This document shows positions 31,986 to 42,975 of a stretch of 64,000 nucleotides of DNA, piece by piece. Source of the stretch: Merluccius polli (lineage: Eukaryota; Chordata; Actinopteri; Gadiformes; Merlucciidae). Within the stretch, counting starts at the first letter, position 1. Each line of letters starts with the position of its first letter. A model generated the notes under the pieces. The model was not told the DNA's origin and ran no database searches. It was given only the letters and a program-made list of their open reading frames with translations. The stretch spans positions 124,001 through 188,000 of the forward strand of contig JAOPHQ010002277.1 of the NCBI GenBank assembly GCA_030340625.1, in the 5' to 3' direction. The position numbers and the translations under genes were made by a program.

Positions 31986-32392
31986 TGGAATTATTTCTTT
32001 GGGGTACCCAAATTTATGCACATGCCTATTTTTGTTTAAATGCACGTAAAAATGTTTCTGTTGGACCAATAAAAATGATTTCACTACTGAGATGTTTCTG
32101 TTTCCATAAGGTATAACGTGTTAAAATAAAGTTGCTGCTTCAAAAGCTCAGCAAGTAACAAACTGATGCAATGATTTTCCTAAGGGGTGCCCAAACTTTT
32201 GCATACCACTGTATATATATATTAAGGCTGTCAAAGTTAACGCGTTATTAACAAGTTAACACAACATGTTTTTAACAGCACTAATTTTTTTAACGCGCGA
32301 TTAACGCTGTGACATTTGAACCTCGGGTCACTCCGTAGCTCGGGAAATCAGGAAGCAATGCACACAAGGTCGATGCCGCAAACAAACTACAC

Positions 32393-32825
32393 AACACGTT
32401 CTCATCCCAACTCGTAATATACCGACGATTTGTCACGCCCCTAGATACTGACGGAAAAGGTACCCTCCCGCGTCTGTGTGAAACGATCTGGGGGTTCTCA
32501 TAAACCCATTGGTAAGAGAGGAGCAGAGTCTACAGCGTCCACTCGCAGAGCAGAGTCTTACAGCGTCCGCAGTCTACTGTGAAACAATTCACTCCAAAAA
32601 GGGTTAGGGTTATGGTTAGGGTTAGGGTTAGCGTAATCTATCACCGTGACCGGGTTATTATTGGAGTGAATGGACGCTGTAGACTCTGCTCGTCTCTTAC
32701 CACCGCGAACAGGTTTATGAGAACCCAGAAAGTTTCACACAGACGCGGGAGGGTACCTTTTGCGTCAATGTCAGACGTCTAGGGGCGTGACAAATCGTCG
32801 GTATATTACGAGTTGGGATGAGAAC
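32393..32825. repeat. Giant hairpin element with telomere-like loop, copy 2
   Basis: The left arm starts at about AACACGTTCTCATCCCAACT (32393) and the right arm ends GAGTTGGGATGAGAAC (32825). Both arms carry CGTAATATACCGACGATTTG, TCACGCCCCTAGA, GGTACCCTCCCGCGTCTGTG, AGCAGAGTCTACAGCGTCC and CAATTCACTCC or their complements. The loop (32597-32634) reads GGGTTAGGGTTATGGTTAGG and onward. It is more complete than copy 1. Confidence 0.8.
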
Positions 32826-32867
32826 AGGCTGAACTACAACCCCGTGAACAGTAATGGATAAAAAATG

Positions 32868-32955
32868 GGGGGGGGGGGGGGGGGGGGGGTGCGCGCGCGA
32901 TAGTCACACACCCCGGTCCGACGACCGACGGGGGGGGGGGGGGGGGGGGGGGGCG
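32868..32955. repeat. G-run module with GTGCGCGCGCGAT
   Basis: A run of about 20 G, then TGCGCGCGCGATAGTCACAC, a GACGACCGACG linker and a second G-run followed by CGATCGTAACACACC. Related modules lie at 45085-45100/58291-58312 and 62517-62600. Confidence 0.8.
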
Positions 32956-33012
32956 ATCGTAACACACCGCCTCCGGTTAGGACAAATTACTTTTTTTTTT
33001 CTTTTTTTTATG

Positions 33013-33092
33013 ACAGTCCTGGGCCGGCCCAAAGATGTGCATTGGGCATACCGGGCAATTGCCCAGTATGCCCGATGGCCAGTCCACCCCTG
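33013..33092 (-). mobile_element. End fragment of a DNA transposon (CAGGGGTGGACTGGCC)
   Basis: On the minus strand it begins CAGGGGTGGACTGGCCATCG, and GGGCATAC(C/T)GGGCAATTGCCC forms a hairpin. It resembles a common fish DNA-transposon terminus. Only this end is seen. Confidence 0.4.
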
Positions 33093-33576
33093 CCCGGCGC
33101 CCCCTCGCATGAAGCAAACCACGCTGGATAATTTGAAAGGGAAACAGCTGGACAACTCTACAAGCCGCAAACACTTTATTTATTTTAAATTATTATTTTC
33201 TTGAAGTTATTTTGTGCATCACCCTGTTTGTTTTGAATTTGATGCAAATTGCAATGCAATGCATTGAGGGGCATTCTTTTGTGTTAAATGGCTGCTTAAA
33301 CAAAAATGAGGATGAATAGATCAAATGTGAAGTTCAACACACTACTGTGTTAGTAAACATTACTATGCAGTTTGCACAGTAGTTACTTGAACTGAGAGTA
33401 TTTCTCATTGTAACAATAAATAAACATGCTTTTTTTGCATAAAGCAAGCATTTGTCTATTCTCATGTTGAAAAGAGTATTACCTCATAGATCATAGTTAA
33501 TCGTGATTAATCATGATTAACTATGATCAATCATGCGATTAATCGAGTTAAATATTTTAATCGATTGACAGCCCTA

Positions 33577-34102
33577 ATATACAGTATATATATATATATA
33601 TATATACATATTAATCGTTAACACATTGACATTAACTCCATTTTAAGTGACAACTTTGCAAATGGAGACTATTTATTTGTGTGGTTTCATTCACAGACAG
33701 TTTCCAAATAAACAAGTTTGCTATGCCGTCACTGCTCTTAAAGACCTCATGCACAGTCCTCTCTAATCACAAAGCCTGATCAATGTGTCTATTTATGTAT
33801 TCATGATTTGCTGTTTATCACTGTGTGCAGTGCACTGCCTGGACTGGGTCTAACATGCAGGGAGCTCATTGAGTTGCAATGTTTCTGATCTGCCCATGCA
33901 CACACACACACACACACATCAATCCTCTTATACAATCCTGCCTACAACCTAAAGGGAAGGTGTAGGCAGTGTGTTTCTTGTTGAGGAGAGAAATCGACAT
34001 TTTCATCCCATTAGCAGCTTATGACCCTAGCCATCCATATTTGGATTCGGAAAGGCGCTTCCTGTCAGCACATTGCACATACATCAGCAGTTAATCAATG
34101 GG

Positions 34103-34174
<72 letters not shown>

Positions 34175-34657
34175 TCGCGGACATGTTGGATTGGACAATT
34201 TTAGCTTTAGGGAGGGAAGGAAAGCATATGCTAGCCGTCAGTCTAGCTAAGGCACTTGGTTTGGTTTGAAAGAGTAAAAGAGGACAGTCACACAGACACA
34301 GAGAGGATGAGAGAGGAGGGAAAGGACAAGCATTGTTTAAGCAAAACATTTGATAGTAAATAAAACACAATTACAAAAAATAAATATAGTTTGGCTATAT
34401 ACTAGCACAAGATGTTTGAGGCCATGTGTGGGTGTGTCTTAGTGCTGCTGCGATTAGTTGTCGCGATCAATAACGTCAATATCGTTTATTTTTATGAAAG
34501 TAACTTTTTACATTGTGAAACGCTTCAATCCATCATAACAAAAGTGTTCCTGCACTAACACTGCACTGGCACAGCATCACGCCATTGCTGCGTGTATGTC
34601 TTCATTCACAAGTTGTTGAAAGAACATGGCAGCTGAGTCGAACTCGGTTAAGACAGG
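33577..34657. other. Gene-free stretch with (TA)n, (CA)n and a 65-bp (GA)n
   Basis: (TA)n at 33584-33606, (CA)n at 33898-33918 and (GA)n at about 34106-34174. GTGCTGCTGCGATTAGTTGT near 34442 may be one end of an old DNA transposon. No exon is recognised. Confidence 0.6.
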
Positions 34658-35065
34658 GGGTCCATTTCACAAAGCAGGTTTAGTGAAAACTCTGAGTTTA
34701 TTAACCCTGAAATGAGGGAAACTGAGTTTTCCGTTTCACAAAGGGAGGTAACTCAAACCAGAGAAAGAGGGGTAACTCTAGCCTGTTTCAGAGAGAGAGG
34801 TAACTTAAGCTCTCGGTCAGTTACCGTAGTAACAGACTCTATGAACCTAACCTGGTCGGGACCAGGTTTTTCTGAATGAACCTCGAGTTTCTCTCTGTCT
34901 CCGCCCTCTTTCAGCCACACACGCCATTTGATTTCCTCTTTCATTCATTCAGTCAGCAGGCGAGTTTTGGCGTAGCCGTCTGTCAAAAATCATTTAAAAA
35001 ATCTGAGTCAGTAGGCTATTTTAGAAGTCCATTAGGCACAGTAGGAGGCGACTTTTTTCACGAAC

Positions 35066-35520
35066 ATGGCATGTCCTTTTGACAACGATCCCGTGGATGA
35101 AGGTGCAGCATTACTGCGCAGAGAATTAAATATTTGTCGGGAGAGGGTTATCAGACCGCGCATAGATGTAGCATTTCCAGACAATTATCATTTCCAGACA
35201 ATTATCTTTTTGAGCGGTACCGTTTCACGTCACAGTCCATCATTTACATACACAACCTAATCCGTCCTTACATTTGCAACATTACCAACCGTAGTCATGC
35301 TCTCACATCCCAGCAGATATTGTGTTGCACTGTGTTTCTTTGCAAATGGAAGTTTTTTGTACAATGTCGGAGATGCAGAGCACTTGAGCAAGGCAACTGT
35401 ATGCAGGGCGGTCAGAAAAGTGTGCCTCGCCCTGAAACGGCTTTTACCCATATTTGTCGTTTTCCCTGGACATAAACCTGTCACAGCAATCAAGGAGGTC
35501 TTGGGGGGTGGACTCAGAGG
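35066..35520 (+). pseudogene. HARBI1-like transposase N-terminal remnant
   Basis: Three frames must be combined to follow the family: MACPFDNDPVDEGAALLRRE (from 35066), then DNYLFERYRF and NRSHALTSQQ, then FFANGSFLYNVGDAEHLSKA and KVCLALKRLLPIFVVFPGHK. Frameshifts lie near 35190 and 35335. The C-terminal half with the DDE catalytic residues is absent; the sequence passes into the opposite-strand Myb-like remnant. It is clearly dead. Confidence 0.8.
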
Positions 35521-35648
35521 ATGAGCTCCCTCCAGGGATTCCCTCAGCCACTGGCCTTCCAATACACTGGCTTAGGGCCAGCTCCTCTGCCTCCGTTAGA
35601 GGTGGCGGTGCTGGGCCACCACCCGTTTTACGGGCATCTGCCTTCTTT
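35500..35648 (-). pseudogene. Myb-like Harbinger accessory protein remnant
   Basis: The minus strand reads ARKTGGGPAPPPLTEAEELA, then LSQCIGRPVAEGIPGG and a Ser-rich acidic tail. Harbinger elements usually encode a Myb/SANT-like DNA-binding partner on the opposite strand to the transposase. This is only a middle piece, and it abuts the transposase remnant, so a deletion removed the ends of both genes. Confidence 0.6.
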
Positions 35649-36246
35649 CTGTTGGCTGAGTATAGTCTGTGTTAGTTTAAATAGGCTTAATTATTTAACA
35701 GAACATGATATAGATGAGAAGACATTTATGTGTGTGAAAACAGCATTATGTTGGGGATAAAACAACTGCACAGTCAAATAGCCACTTAATATTTACTTTA
35801 CAGTGTAAAACATGATCAAAATGATCATGCCGAGGTCTTATCTGTTTGAACAATGTTTTTATGTGTCATCTTAAGCTGCTGCCAAGTGCGCTTCTCCCCC
35901 GCGGGATTGCACCTAAATGAAATAAATGAATAGTTACCATTCAAGCCATATGAAACGAGCCATATGAGGACATTAGGATTTCCAATTTGAGGTTGGTGAA
36001 AAATGTAGCCCTCCTCTTCCCCGTTGCCATGGTGACTCGTCGAATCGGGGCTCCATTGATGCTGGCTTTTTATAGTTGTGGTGCATGCGCTTAACTCTAG
36101 GTGAAACTACTCTGAGTTGATTAAATTAACTCAAATCTGCTGTTCTGGAACCGAAAACTCAGAGTTTTCTATCTCAGAGTAAATCAACTCAGAGTTTAGG
36201 ATTAGACTCAGAGTTGGTTGAACCTGCTTTGTGAAACGGACCCAGG

Positions 36247-36445
36247 GTGTAAAATGCAGCAAAAACCCAAGACTTGGGTCTGAAGCATGGGAGGACATCC
36301 TCCCTGAGAGAAGAGAAATACACACTCAGAATCAAATAAAGTAAACAACCTTTAGAACAAGATAATTAATCCAACCTTTGTCAACTACACACAACCAAGT
36401 TAACCAAAATATGTAAATATTGTAAATGAATGGTTTAGTAATTGC

Positions 36446-36494
<49 letters not shown>

Positions 36495-36773
36495 CCATCT
36501 ATCCAAACATATTACATTCATTATCTTCCAAGGTGTTTCTTTCTTTCAGGTTTTTTCTTTTGTGTATGTTTTGTATTCCGAGGCCGAGGGGCAGCCACAC
36601 ATGAAACAGATATGGCCGGCCTCCCATCCTGTTTCTGCACACATCATTTCCTGTTCCTGCCCGCGATGGGAGGAACACCAAAGATGAAGCCAGAGACAGT
36701 GAAAGAGAATGAGAGATAAAGAGAGAGACAGGCTAGAAAGGAGGATTGAACAAGATGAGGATGGGCACATCCG

Positions 36774-36820
<47 letters not shown>

Positions 36821-37855
36821 CGCGCACATATGCAGGTCTTTGCAATGCATTTTTGGTTTGTCTGTGTGTATGTAAGTTGGGAGTTGGTGCAGGGAGAGTG
36901 ACAGCTAGAGAATGGATGCAGCCCTGCAGACACAACTTGACTTTCCCCAAACTGAGAGGAGACCAAAGATAACAAGCTCCATAGAGACACACTGCTTGCA
37001 CTACTACCCCCCACCACACCCACACACACACACACACACCAGTCTAGGCACCCCCAAGCCCCACACCCACGCTACTCCACCACCCCCGGCTAGAGATAGC
37101 GGGTTCACTCTATTCCCAAAACCTCTTTCCCCCCAAACATGTTTTAAATCTACATTTTTTCCTCTTCTCTTCAGATAGCGCATCTTACTTTGTACTTCTA
37201 CTGGGCGGTGACTGGTGCAGTACTTCCACATGTATCTCCAGCCTTGTCATTTACTTTCCTGGCAAGTGGATGTACATAAACAACTGGAGAAGCAGTGTGC
37301 TGTGAAGTGACAGTAATTTGTATGCAGCAGACTCTGGCTTCACCACTCGCAATGTCACACTTCTGCATATACAATTTGCATTGTTTGTTCCACATTTTTG
37401 CTTTGAAGGTTGACATTGTAAAGGTACATTTGAAAGCCATATTGCAGTTTGGAGCAATTCATTATTTATTATTTGTTGGCTTTATTTTTACATGGTGATA
37501 ATTGCCCTGCTAACTTCCAGTTGTCTGTATGTATATTCCTAGATTACACCTATTTGTATGTGTGTGTGTGTGTGTGGGTCTTCTGCCTTGGTGCTTTAAT
37601 GCTAAACATTTAGTCATGCTGAAGGTTTTCTGCACTCTCCTGTTTCCTGTGTGAGAGGCAGCCCACACACAGGCCCACATGCACGGAAAAAGACAGTGTG
37701 CCTCACAATTACGCTCCCCAGGGTGTGAATTTCCATGTGTTTGTATCCCCTTTCATATGTACTTTTTCCATCATTCCTCTCCTTCCATCTACGCACATCC
37801 CCCAATCCCAAAATACAAAGAAGAAAGAAAAAGAAAGAAAAAATGAAATGTTTGG
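36247..37855. other. Gene-free stretch with simple repeats
   Basis: (ATT)n at 36447-36494, (GT)n at 36776-36818, (CA)n at 37018-37040 and (GT)n at 37557-37577. No coding region recognised. Confidence 0.6.
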
Positions 37856-38917
37856 TAACACTTTACAATAAGGTACGCAAAACGTGGGTAGTTACTGAGG
37901 AACGAATGAGTAACGAATGATGAACGACCAGGGCCCTAACTGGGGCCCTAACGGGGCCCTAACAGGGCCCTAAGTGACAGTTACTCAGTAACTACTGAGG
38001 AGTGTTAGGAGAGGCAAAGCGTAGGGTCATCCACAGTAGTATAGACACAACACTGTCACTTCCACATCCCATACACCAGGGGGGAGCGTTTGCTTCCTGG
38101 GCGCCGGCCTATATCTGTGGCTCATGGGAAGTGAAAAAGAAGCCTTGAGGTGTTGGAACACACCTGCACAGAAGCGTGAGGCCTGCGTTTCGTTTGGACA
38201 GCTTTTGGGTTTACCCCTGCACCTTTGGTTTGGATCTTTCGTGCCTATTGGATATTGGATTGCCTCGTTTATCTCCATCCCTTTCCCCATTGAACTCTAC
38301 ACCGTCTACTAGCTTGGGCTGGTCGGGAAAGAGCCAAGGCTTGTGCTCGCCGGGTTAAGGTAAGCTGCGCTACTTCCTGGTACACACACAGTTAGTTCCA
38401 AACATTACTGACTATCACGTCTTGCAAGGCACTCAGGTTAGGGAACTCCACTGTGAGCAGGGTCGTAATAATACCCTAGACAAACGTAGCTTAGCTTATA
38501 TTTGTAACCTGCTACAGCGGAGCAAAATTCCTAACAGGAGTTACTGGTAAACAGACTAGGGGACTACTGTATTCGTTACTGAGTAACGAATGATGAACAA
38601 CCAGGGCCCTAACTTAGGGCCCAGTTAGGGCCCCAGTTAGGGCCCTGGTCGTTCATCATTCGTTACTCATTCGTTACTCAGTAACTACCCACATTTTGCG
38701 TACCTTATTGTAAAGTGTTACCCATCATTCGTCACTCAGTAACGAATACAGTAGTCCCCTAGTCTGTTTACCAGTAACTCCTCAGTAGTTACTGAGTAAC
38801 TGTCACTTAGGGCCCCGTTAGGGCCCCAGTTAGGGCCCTGGTCTTTCATCATTCGTTACTCATTCGTTCCTCAGTAACTACCCACGTTTTGCGTACCTTA
38901 TTGTAAAGTGTTACCAA
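37856..38917. repeat. Foldback element (TTGGTAACACTTTACAATAA ends)
   Basis: The left end TTGGTAACACTTTACAATAA, with ATGAACGACCAGGGCCCTAA within the arm, and the inverted right end near 38917 form long arms of at least 90 bp. Arrays of GGGGCCCTAAC occur in each arm. The right side carries a second, internal arm copy (38560-38740), so the whole is a multi-armed inverted structure. Without the solo LTR inside (38003-38536) it would be about 525 bp. Confidence 0.7.
38003..38536. mobile_element. Solo LTR inserted in the foldback arm
   Basis: 534 bp that start TGTTAGGA and end TCCTAACA, with a 4-bp duplication GGAG (37999-38002 and 38537-38540). The uninterrupted counterpart, read inverted at 38773-38800 (ACTACTGAGGAGTTACTGG), gives the empty site in the opposite arm of the same element. 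TG...CA ends and a 4-bp duplication fit an LTR. No primer site or coding region accompanies it. Confidence 0.75.
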
Positions 38918-39312
38918 ATGTCTTATCCTTCAAGGCCCCCCTGGCAGAGCAGGGGTAGCCTGCAGCCCAGACCTGGCCAGCCCCATGTGGGTGTGACTTC
39001 CTGGCCAACAACCTCCTTTAGGAAGAGGGCAGGCATTAAACTCCCCAAGATTGCCTAAACAAAATACACACACACACTCACAATCACACACACAAACCTT
39101 TTGTGTACATGAGCACAAACGTGCATGCATAAGCGAGGTGAAAGAGAGGTTAATGACATGCCGAAAGACAGAGGAAGGTCAGAGAAGCCAGAAGGAAGAA
39201 CAGAAGACAAGAAAAGAAAGCAGGGAAAGAAAACAAAGCTTAAGACTAATTGTGTTCTTTTTGTACTCCTCTCTCTCTTGAAGAGACGAGACGGATCCAG
39301 ACAGCCATACAA

Positions 39313-39612
39313 AAACAAAGGGAGGGATGGAGAAGGAGGGATGGAGAGAGAGGGATGGAGAAGGAGAAAAGGGAGGATGGATAGGGAGGGATAGAGAGGG
39401 AGGGATGGAGAGGGGGGAGAGGGTGAGATGGAGAGGTAGGAGACGGAGAGGGAGGAGAGGGAGGGATGGAGAGGGAGGAATGGAGAGAGAGGGATGGAGA
39501 GGGAGAAAAGAGAGGGAGGGATAGAGAGGGAGGGATGGAGACGGAGGAGAGGGCTGGATGGAAAGGGAGGGATGGAGAGGGAGGGGTGGAGAGGGAGGGA
39601 GGGAGATGGAGG
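39313..39612 (+). repeat. Purine-only minisatellite (GGGAGGGATGGAGA units)
   Basis: About 300 bp with very few pyrimidines, mainly T in GGATGGAGA; units of 12-24 bp. Frames through it are Arg/Gly/Glu runs on plus and Ser/Pro/Leu runs on minus, and are artefacts. Confidence 0.9.
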
Positions 39613-39896
39613 AAATCACCATAGGGGAAAAGAAAAGAAAGCAGAATATTCAGAAGTGATACGTCTCTTTCTCGGGGGCATCGCTCAATGCATTACAAAC
39701 AGACTAATGGAAAGGTCAAATGCATCCATCCATCCATGCTTTCATAGAGATATTTCACCCACATTTCACCTCCTTTTCCCCTCTTCCTTCCAGCTATCCC
39801 CTGGCCTTTCTCTCCCAGACTTTCATCCATCCTTCCTTCCTTCTTCCTCCCATCTGTAGACTCGTCAAAATGACAAGCTCACTTTATCCTTCATCT

Positions 39897-40060
39897 CAAT
39901 TGGTAGGCAGAGCACAGCGCCATGGAACGCACGGGAGAAATGCAAATCCGACACACACACACACACACACCAGGGCATTGCAACCAAAAGGGCACGGTTT
40001 CAAGTCCCCTCTCAGCAGCCACAGATAGCTTGGGGGTGCAGCTCCCGGTAGCCAGAGCCC
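39897..40060 (+). mobile_element. Possible tRNA-derived SINE head, split by (CA)n
   Basis: TCAATTGGTAGGCAGAGCAC followed by AGCGCCATGGAACGC resembles a tRNA A-box region. After the (CA)n, GCATTGCAACCAAAAGGGCA and GGTTTCAAGTCCC resemble the anticodon loop and B box. The order suits a tRNA-related SINE, but the spacing is abnormal and no tail is found. Confidence 0.3.
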
Positions 40061-40156
40061 TCTGTGTGAACTCCCCAGGATTAAAATGTCCAGCACTTTG
40101 TTGTTTGTTAAAGGATTAGCTGAACAGAGGCAGTCTGTTTGATCTGTCTCTGTCTG

Positions 40157-40213
<57 letters not shown>

Positions 40214-42769
40214 GTGTGTGTGTCTCTCTCTCCCTTGCTGTATTAATAACATATTCACACACAGGTGATGTAGAAAGGAAACATTTAAAAAAAGACTGCT
40301 TACAAGATCAAAGTTGACCCAGATGAATGGACCCAGAACACACACACACACACACACGCACACACACCACGTCTATCATACTAACAAGCTGGGGGATACT
40401 AAAGAAATAAATCTAAAAATAAAAATAACTAATTAAAAATAGTATTAGATAGAAATGAAAATAGATCAATTATACAATTCTAATAAGAAAAATGTAAATG
40501 TGCAAATACATATACAGAAACTATATACTCCCATAAACACAAGTCAAAAATTGTAAATGATAAGCCATATACTCTCAGTATTGAAATCAGCTGCTAGCAC
40601 CATAACTCTTAAATTCACCCATAGCAGTATGCTGAAAAACGTCTGCATATATAAGAGTAACAAAAACAAAGAAACAAAACCAGAAAACAGTCAATAAGGA
40701 AAAAATCTTCCCCAGGACCAAAAGGAAGAACATAAAGCCCTTGCATTCAGTTCAGAAGATCTTTAAGATCCTCCACCGCTTGGGTCCAAAGCCTTATGGT
40801 TCCCTCCTTTGCCCTGTGGATGGGTTGAAACACACACTGACCTAACACTGACACATCAGAACGTCAGCCTCCGAGCACCTAGCCGACCTTTAACCCCAGA
40901 CACATGAAAACTATCGGCCTGGAGAGGAATGAAACACCCGCTGTTAGCCAAGCTGTCATTCTGCAATTCTTAATTTCTGGCATCATTTTGGTAATGTGAT
41001 TGGTGCTTTTTTAAACCAAGGTAGTATTAGGTATGCATCAGGTAATTAGGCAGATCTTATTTTATTGTGTAGTGGGTGGAGAAGAGTTGTGTTTCATTAC
41101 ATGTTCATGTCGTTATTATTATCCGTGTGTTGTAAATACACTCCTGAACCTGCATATGATCATACTCACATGGTCATGTGCAGGTTCAGCCCTCTTTATG
41201 GATTTTAAAGGTGAAAAAGCTCTCCCACTTCTTGTTCATTTCAGCTCTGCGACTGTGGGCCGTCCCCCTCCACACGGGGGGGGAGTATTAGAGTATTTAG
41301 AACAGCGGCGCGCTTCAGAACATCTTGTCTCTGGCTTCCACTGCAGTCTGTCACAGAGAGCGGACTCTGCTGCAGCTCGTGGGCTAAGCTTCGCAGGCAG
41401 ACCATCGGTGAGAGGCTGGTGTCGGATCTCTTGAGGAAATGTAATGCGGAAAGGGGGGCACGTATTACACCAACCCTATCCCCCCCGCCTCCCTCTCTCT
41501 AGTTCTCTCTATACCTCTCTTCGCCTTGCCACATTCAGCAGTAAGCTACCTCCCAGGGGTATGTTGTGAGTTTTGAGGAATCTAATGGCAAGAGTGAGGA
41601 AGAGAGGTAAAATGAGACAGAGAGTGTGTGTGTGTGCGAGAGAGAGAGCGCGCGAGAGAGAGAGAGAGAGATGAGATATGGTTGACTTAAATGGACTGCA
41701 GTGTTAGAGAGGTCCACGTAAACAAGGTCAGAGGTGGTGAGAGTTGAAAGCTTCTTTTCTGTTTTTCTTTTTTCCAAGACAAAACATTTTGACATTTTAG
41801 AACAAACCTATCTTAAGATGCTCATCACAGGAGAGAGAGAGAGACAGAGAGAGAGAGCGTGACTACTACTATAAAAGCAGGTTGTCTAAACAGGGCATGT
41901 GGAGCATCCACGACACGGTAAGTCAAGAGAAAACATGAGCCCCACCACAGCCTTGTGTTAACAAATTACAACACACAATTCTAAACGTATGCTCATTTAA
42001 TTGCTGCAAATACTAAGACAACATCATCGGCCCACGCAAGAAAACAATGCTGGTAGCAGCTTAAGACCTACTGAATAGGCATTCGATGGCATGCTTAATG
42101 TTGTTGGCCTACCTTCAGAGACTTTAAAGGAGACACCACTATTCAGAAATCACATGGTAGTTCAGCTGTCACATGGGACTGGAGCTGGCGTGTGGGCATG
42201 CTGGATGGAGGCTGGGCTCCTGAATCTTCTCTACCTGAAGGAAGAAATGGTAAATGTAATGCAGGTACATCAATGAAACAGGGGCATGCACACACACACA
42301 CACACACTAACAAAAACTGACATTCATATCCTAGGTGGTCTATGATGTGTATCCTACTGTCTAGATTCCACCAATATAAGCATCTGACCAGATTTAAAAA
42401 GGAACTTTTTTTGTGTGTGTGATGATTATGAAATGTGTGGTCGCCTGGGACTGATTAGACACCAAAATCGTTGAAAGCTGTGTCTTCATCAGAGCACATG
42501 TTCTATGGACATCCAGTCCTACGCAGTCCCCCCACCACTTCAGCCCCTCCTGATGGGATATCAATGGTTTGACAAAGCGCTGCCATTGATCCAAAGACAG
42601 GCCTTTTCCTGCCCTTCTCTTCCCCTCTTCTCCTTCTTCACCTTCTCACGCCCCCTCATTTCCTCACCTCCCCCCTCCCACCCCCATCGTTTCATCTCTT
42701 CCCTTCAAAGGGGTAGAGGGAGGTGGCAGAGACAGAGACTGCCTGTATTCCCACTGAACCAGCAGGATG

Positions 42770-42975
42770 GGAGGAGAGGAGGGGGGGGAGGAGTGGAGGG
42801 AGGAGACTAGGAGTGGAGGGAGGAGAGGAGGGGAGGAGGAGTCGAGGGAGGAGAGGAGGGAGCCGAAGAGGGGAGGAGGGAGGAGTGGAGGGAGGAGAGG
42901 AGCAGTGGAGGGAGGAGAGGAGCAGTGGAGGGAGGAGATGGAGGAGAGGAAGAGAAAGAGAGAGAGAGAGCAGAA
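42770..42975 (+). repeat. GGAGGAGAGGAG-type purine array
   Basis: About 200 bp of (GGA/GA)-rich sequence with a repeated GTGGAGGGAGGAGAGGAG unit. Reading frames are artefacts. Confidence 0.9.

Larger units (their letters stand above)
30566..32211 (+). mobile_element. Tc1-like transposon, apparently complete
   Basis: 1646 bp between TA dinucleotides (30564-30565 and 32212-32213). The outer inverted ends begin CAGTGGTATGCAAAAGTTTG and agree for about 28 bases. Inner direct-repeat copies lie about 185 bp in on each side: TATGTGCAAAAGTTTGGGC at 30756 and, inverted, at 32001-32026. This IR/DR layout is known from Sleeping Beauty-type elements. One intact transposase frame lies inside. Confidence 0.95.
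32223..33576. mobile_element. hAT-like element (TAGGGCTGTCAA ends)
   Basis: The left end TAAGGCTGTCAAAGTTAACG and the right end, inverted TAGGGCTGTCAATCGATTAA, are followed inward by TTAATCG-type words (ATTAATCGTGATTAATC near 33495-33545). The flanks ATATATAT and ATATACAG match at six of eight positions, in TA-rich DNA. It contains the second telomere-loop hairpin element and a G-run block. No transposase is seen. Confidence 0.6.
34658..36243. mobile_element. PIF/Harbinger element, internally deleted
   Basis: The left end GGGTCCATTTCACAAAGCAG and the inverted right end CTGCTTTGTGAAACGGACCC are typical Harbinger termini. They are followed inward by ACTCTGAGTT-type repeats on both sides. A 3-bp flank AGG is present on both sides (34655-34657, about 36244-36246). 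Inside are the N-terminal part of a HARBI1-like transposase (plus strand) and a piece of the Myb-like accessory protein (minus strand). Confidence 0.85.

Noticed and set aside
34106..34174. GA tract as a GAGA-factor regulatory site
   Set aside because: Pure microsatellite without an adjoining gene or promoter.
39125..39622. Arg/Gly/Glu-rich and Ser/Pro-rich frames over the purine arrays
   Set aside because: Open on all frames because the repeat lacks stop words; no start context or splice sites.
41033..41434. 133-codon frame as a host exon
   Set aside because: No recognised domain; only GC content and one donor-like word. Kept as a note in the spacer entry.
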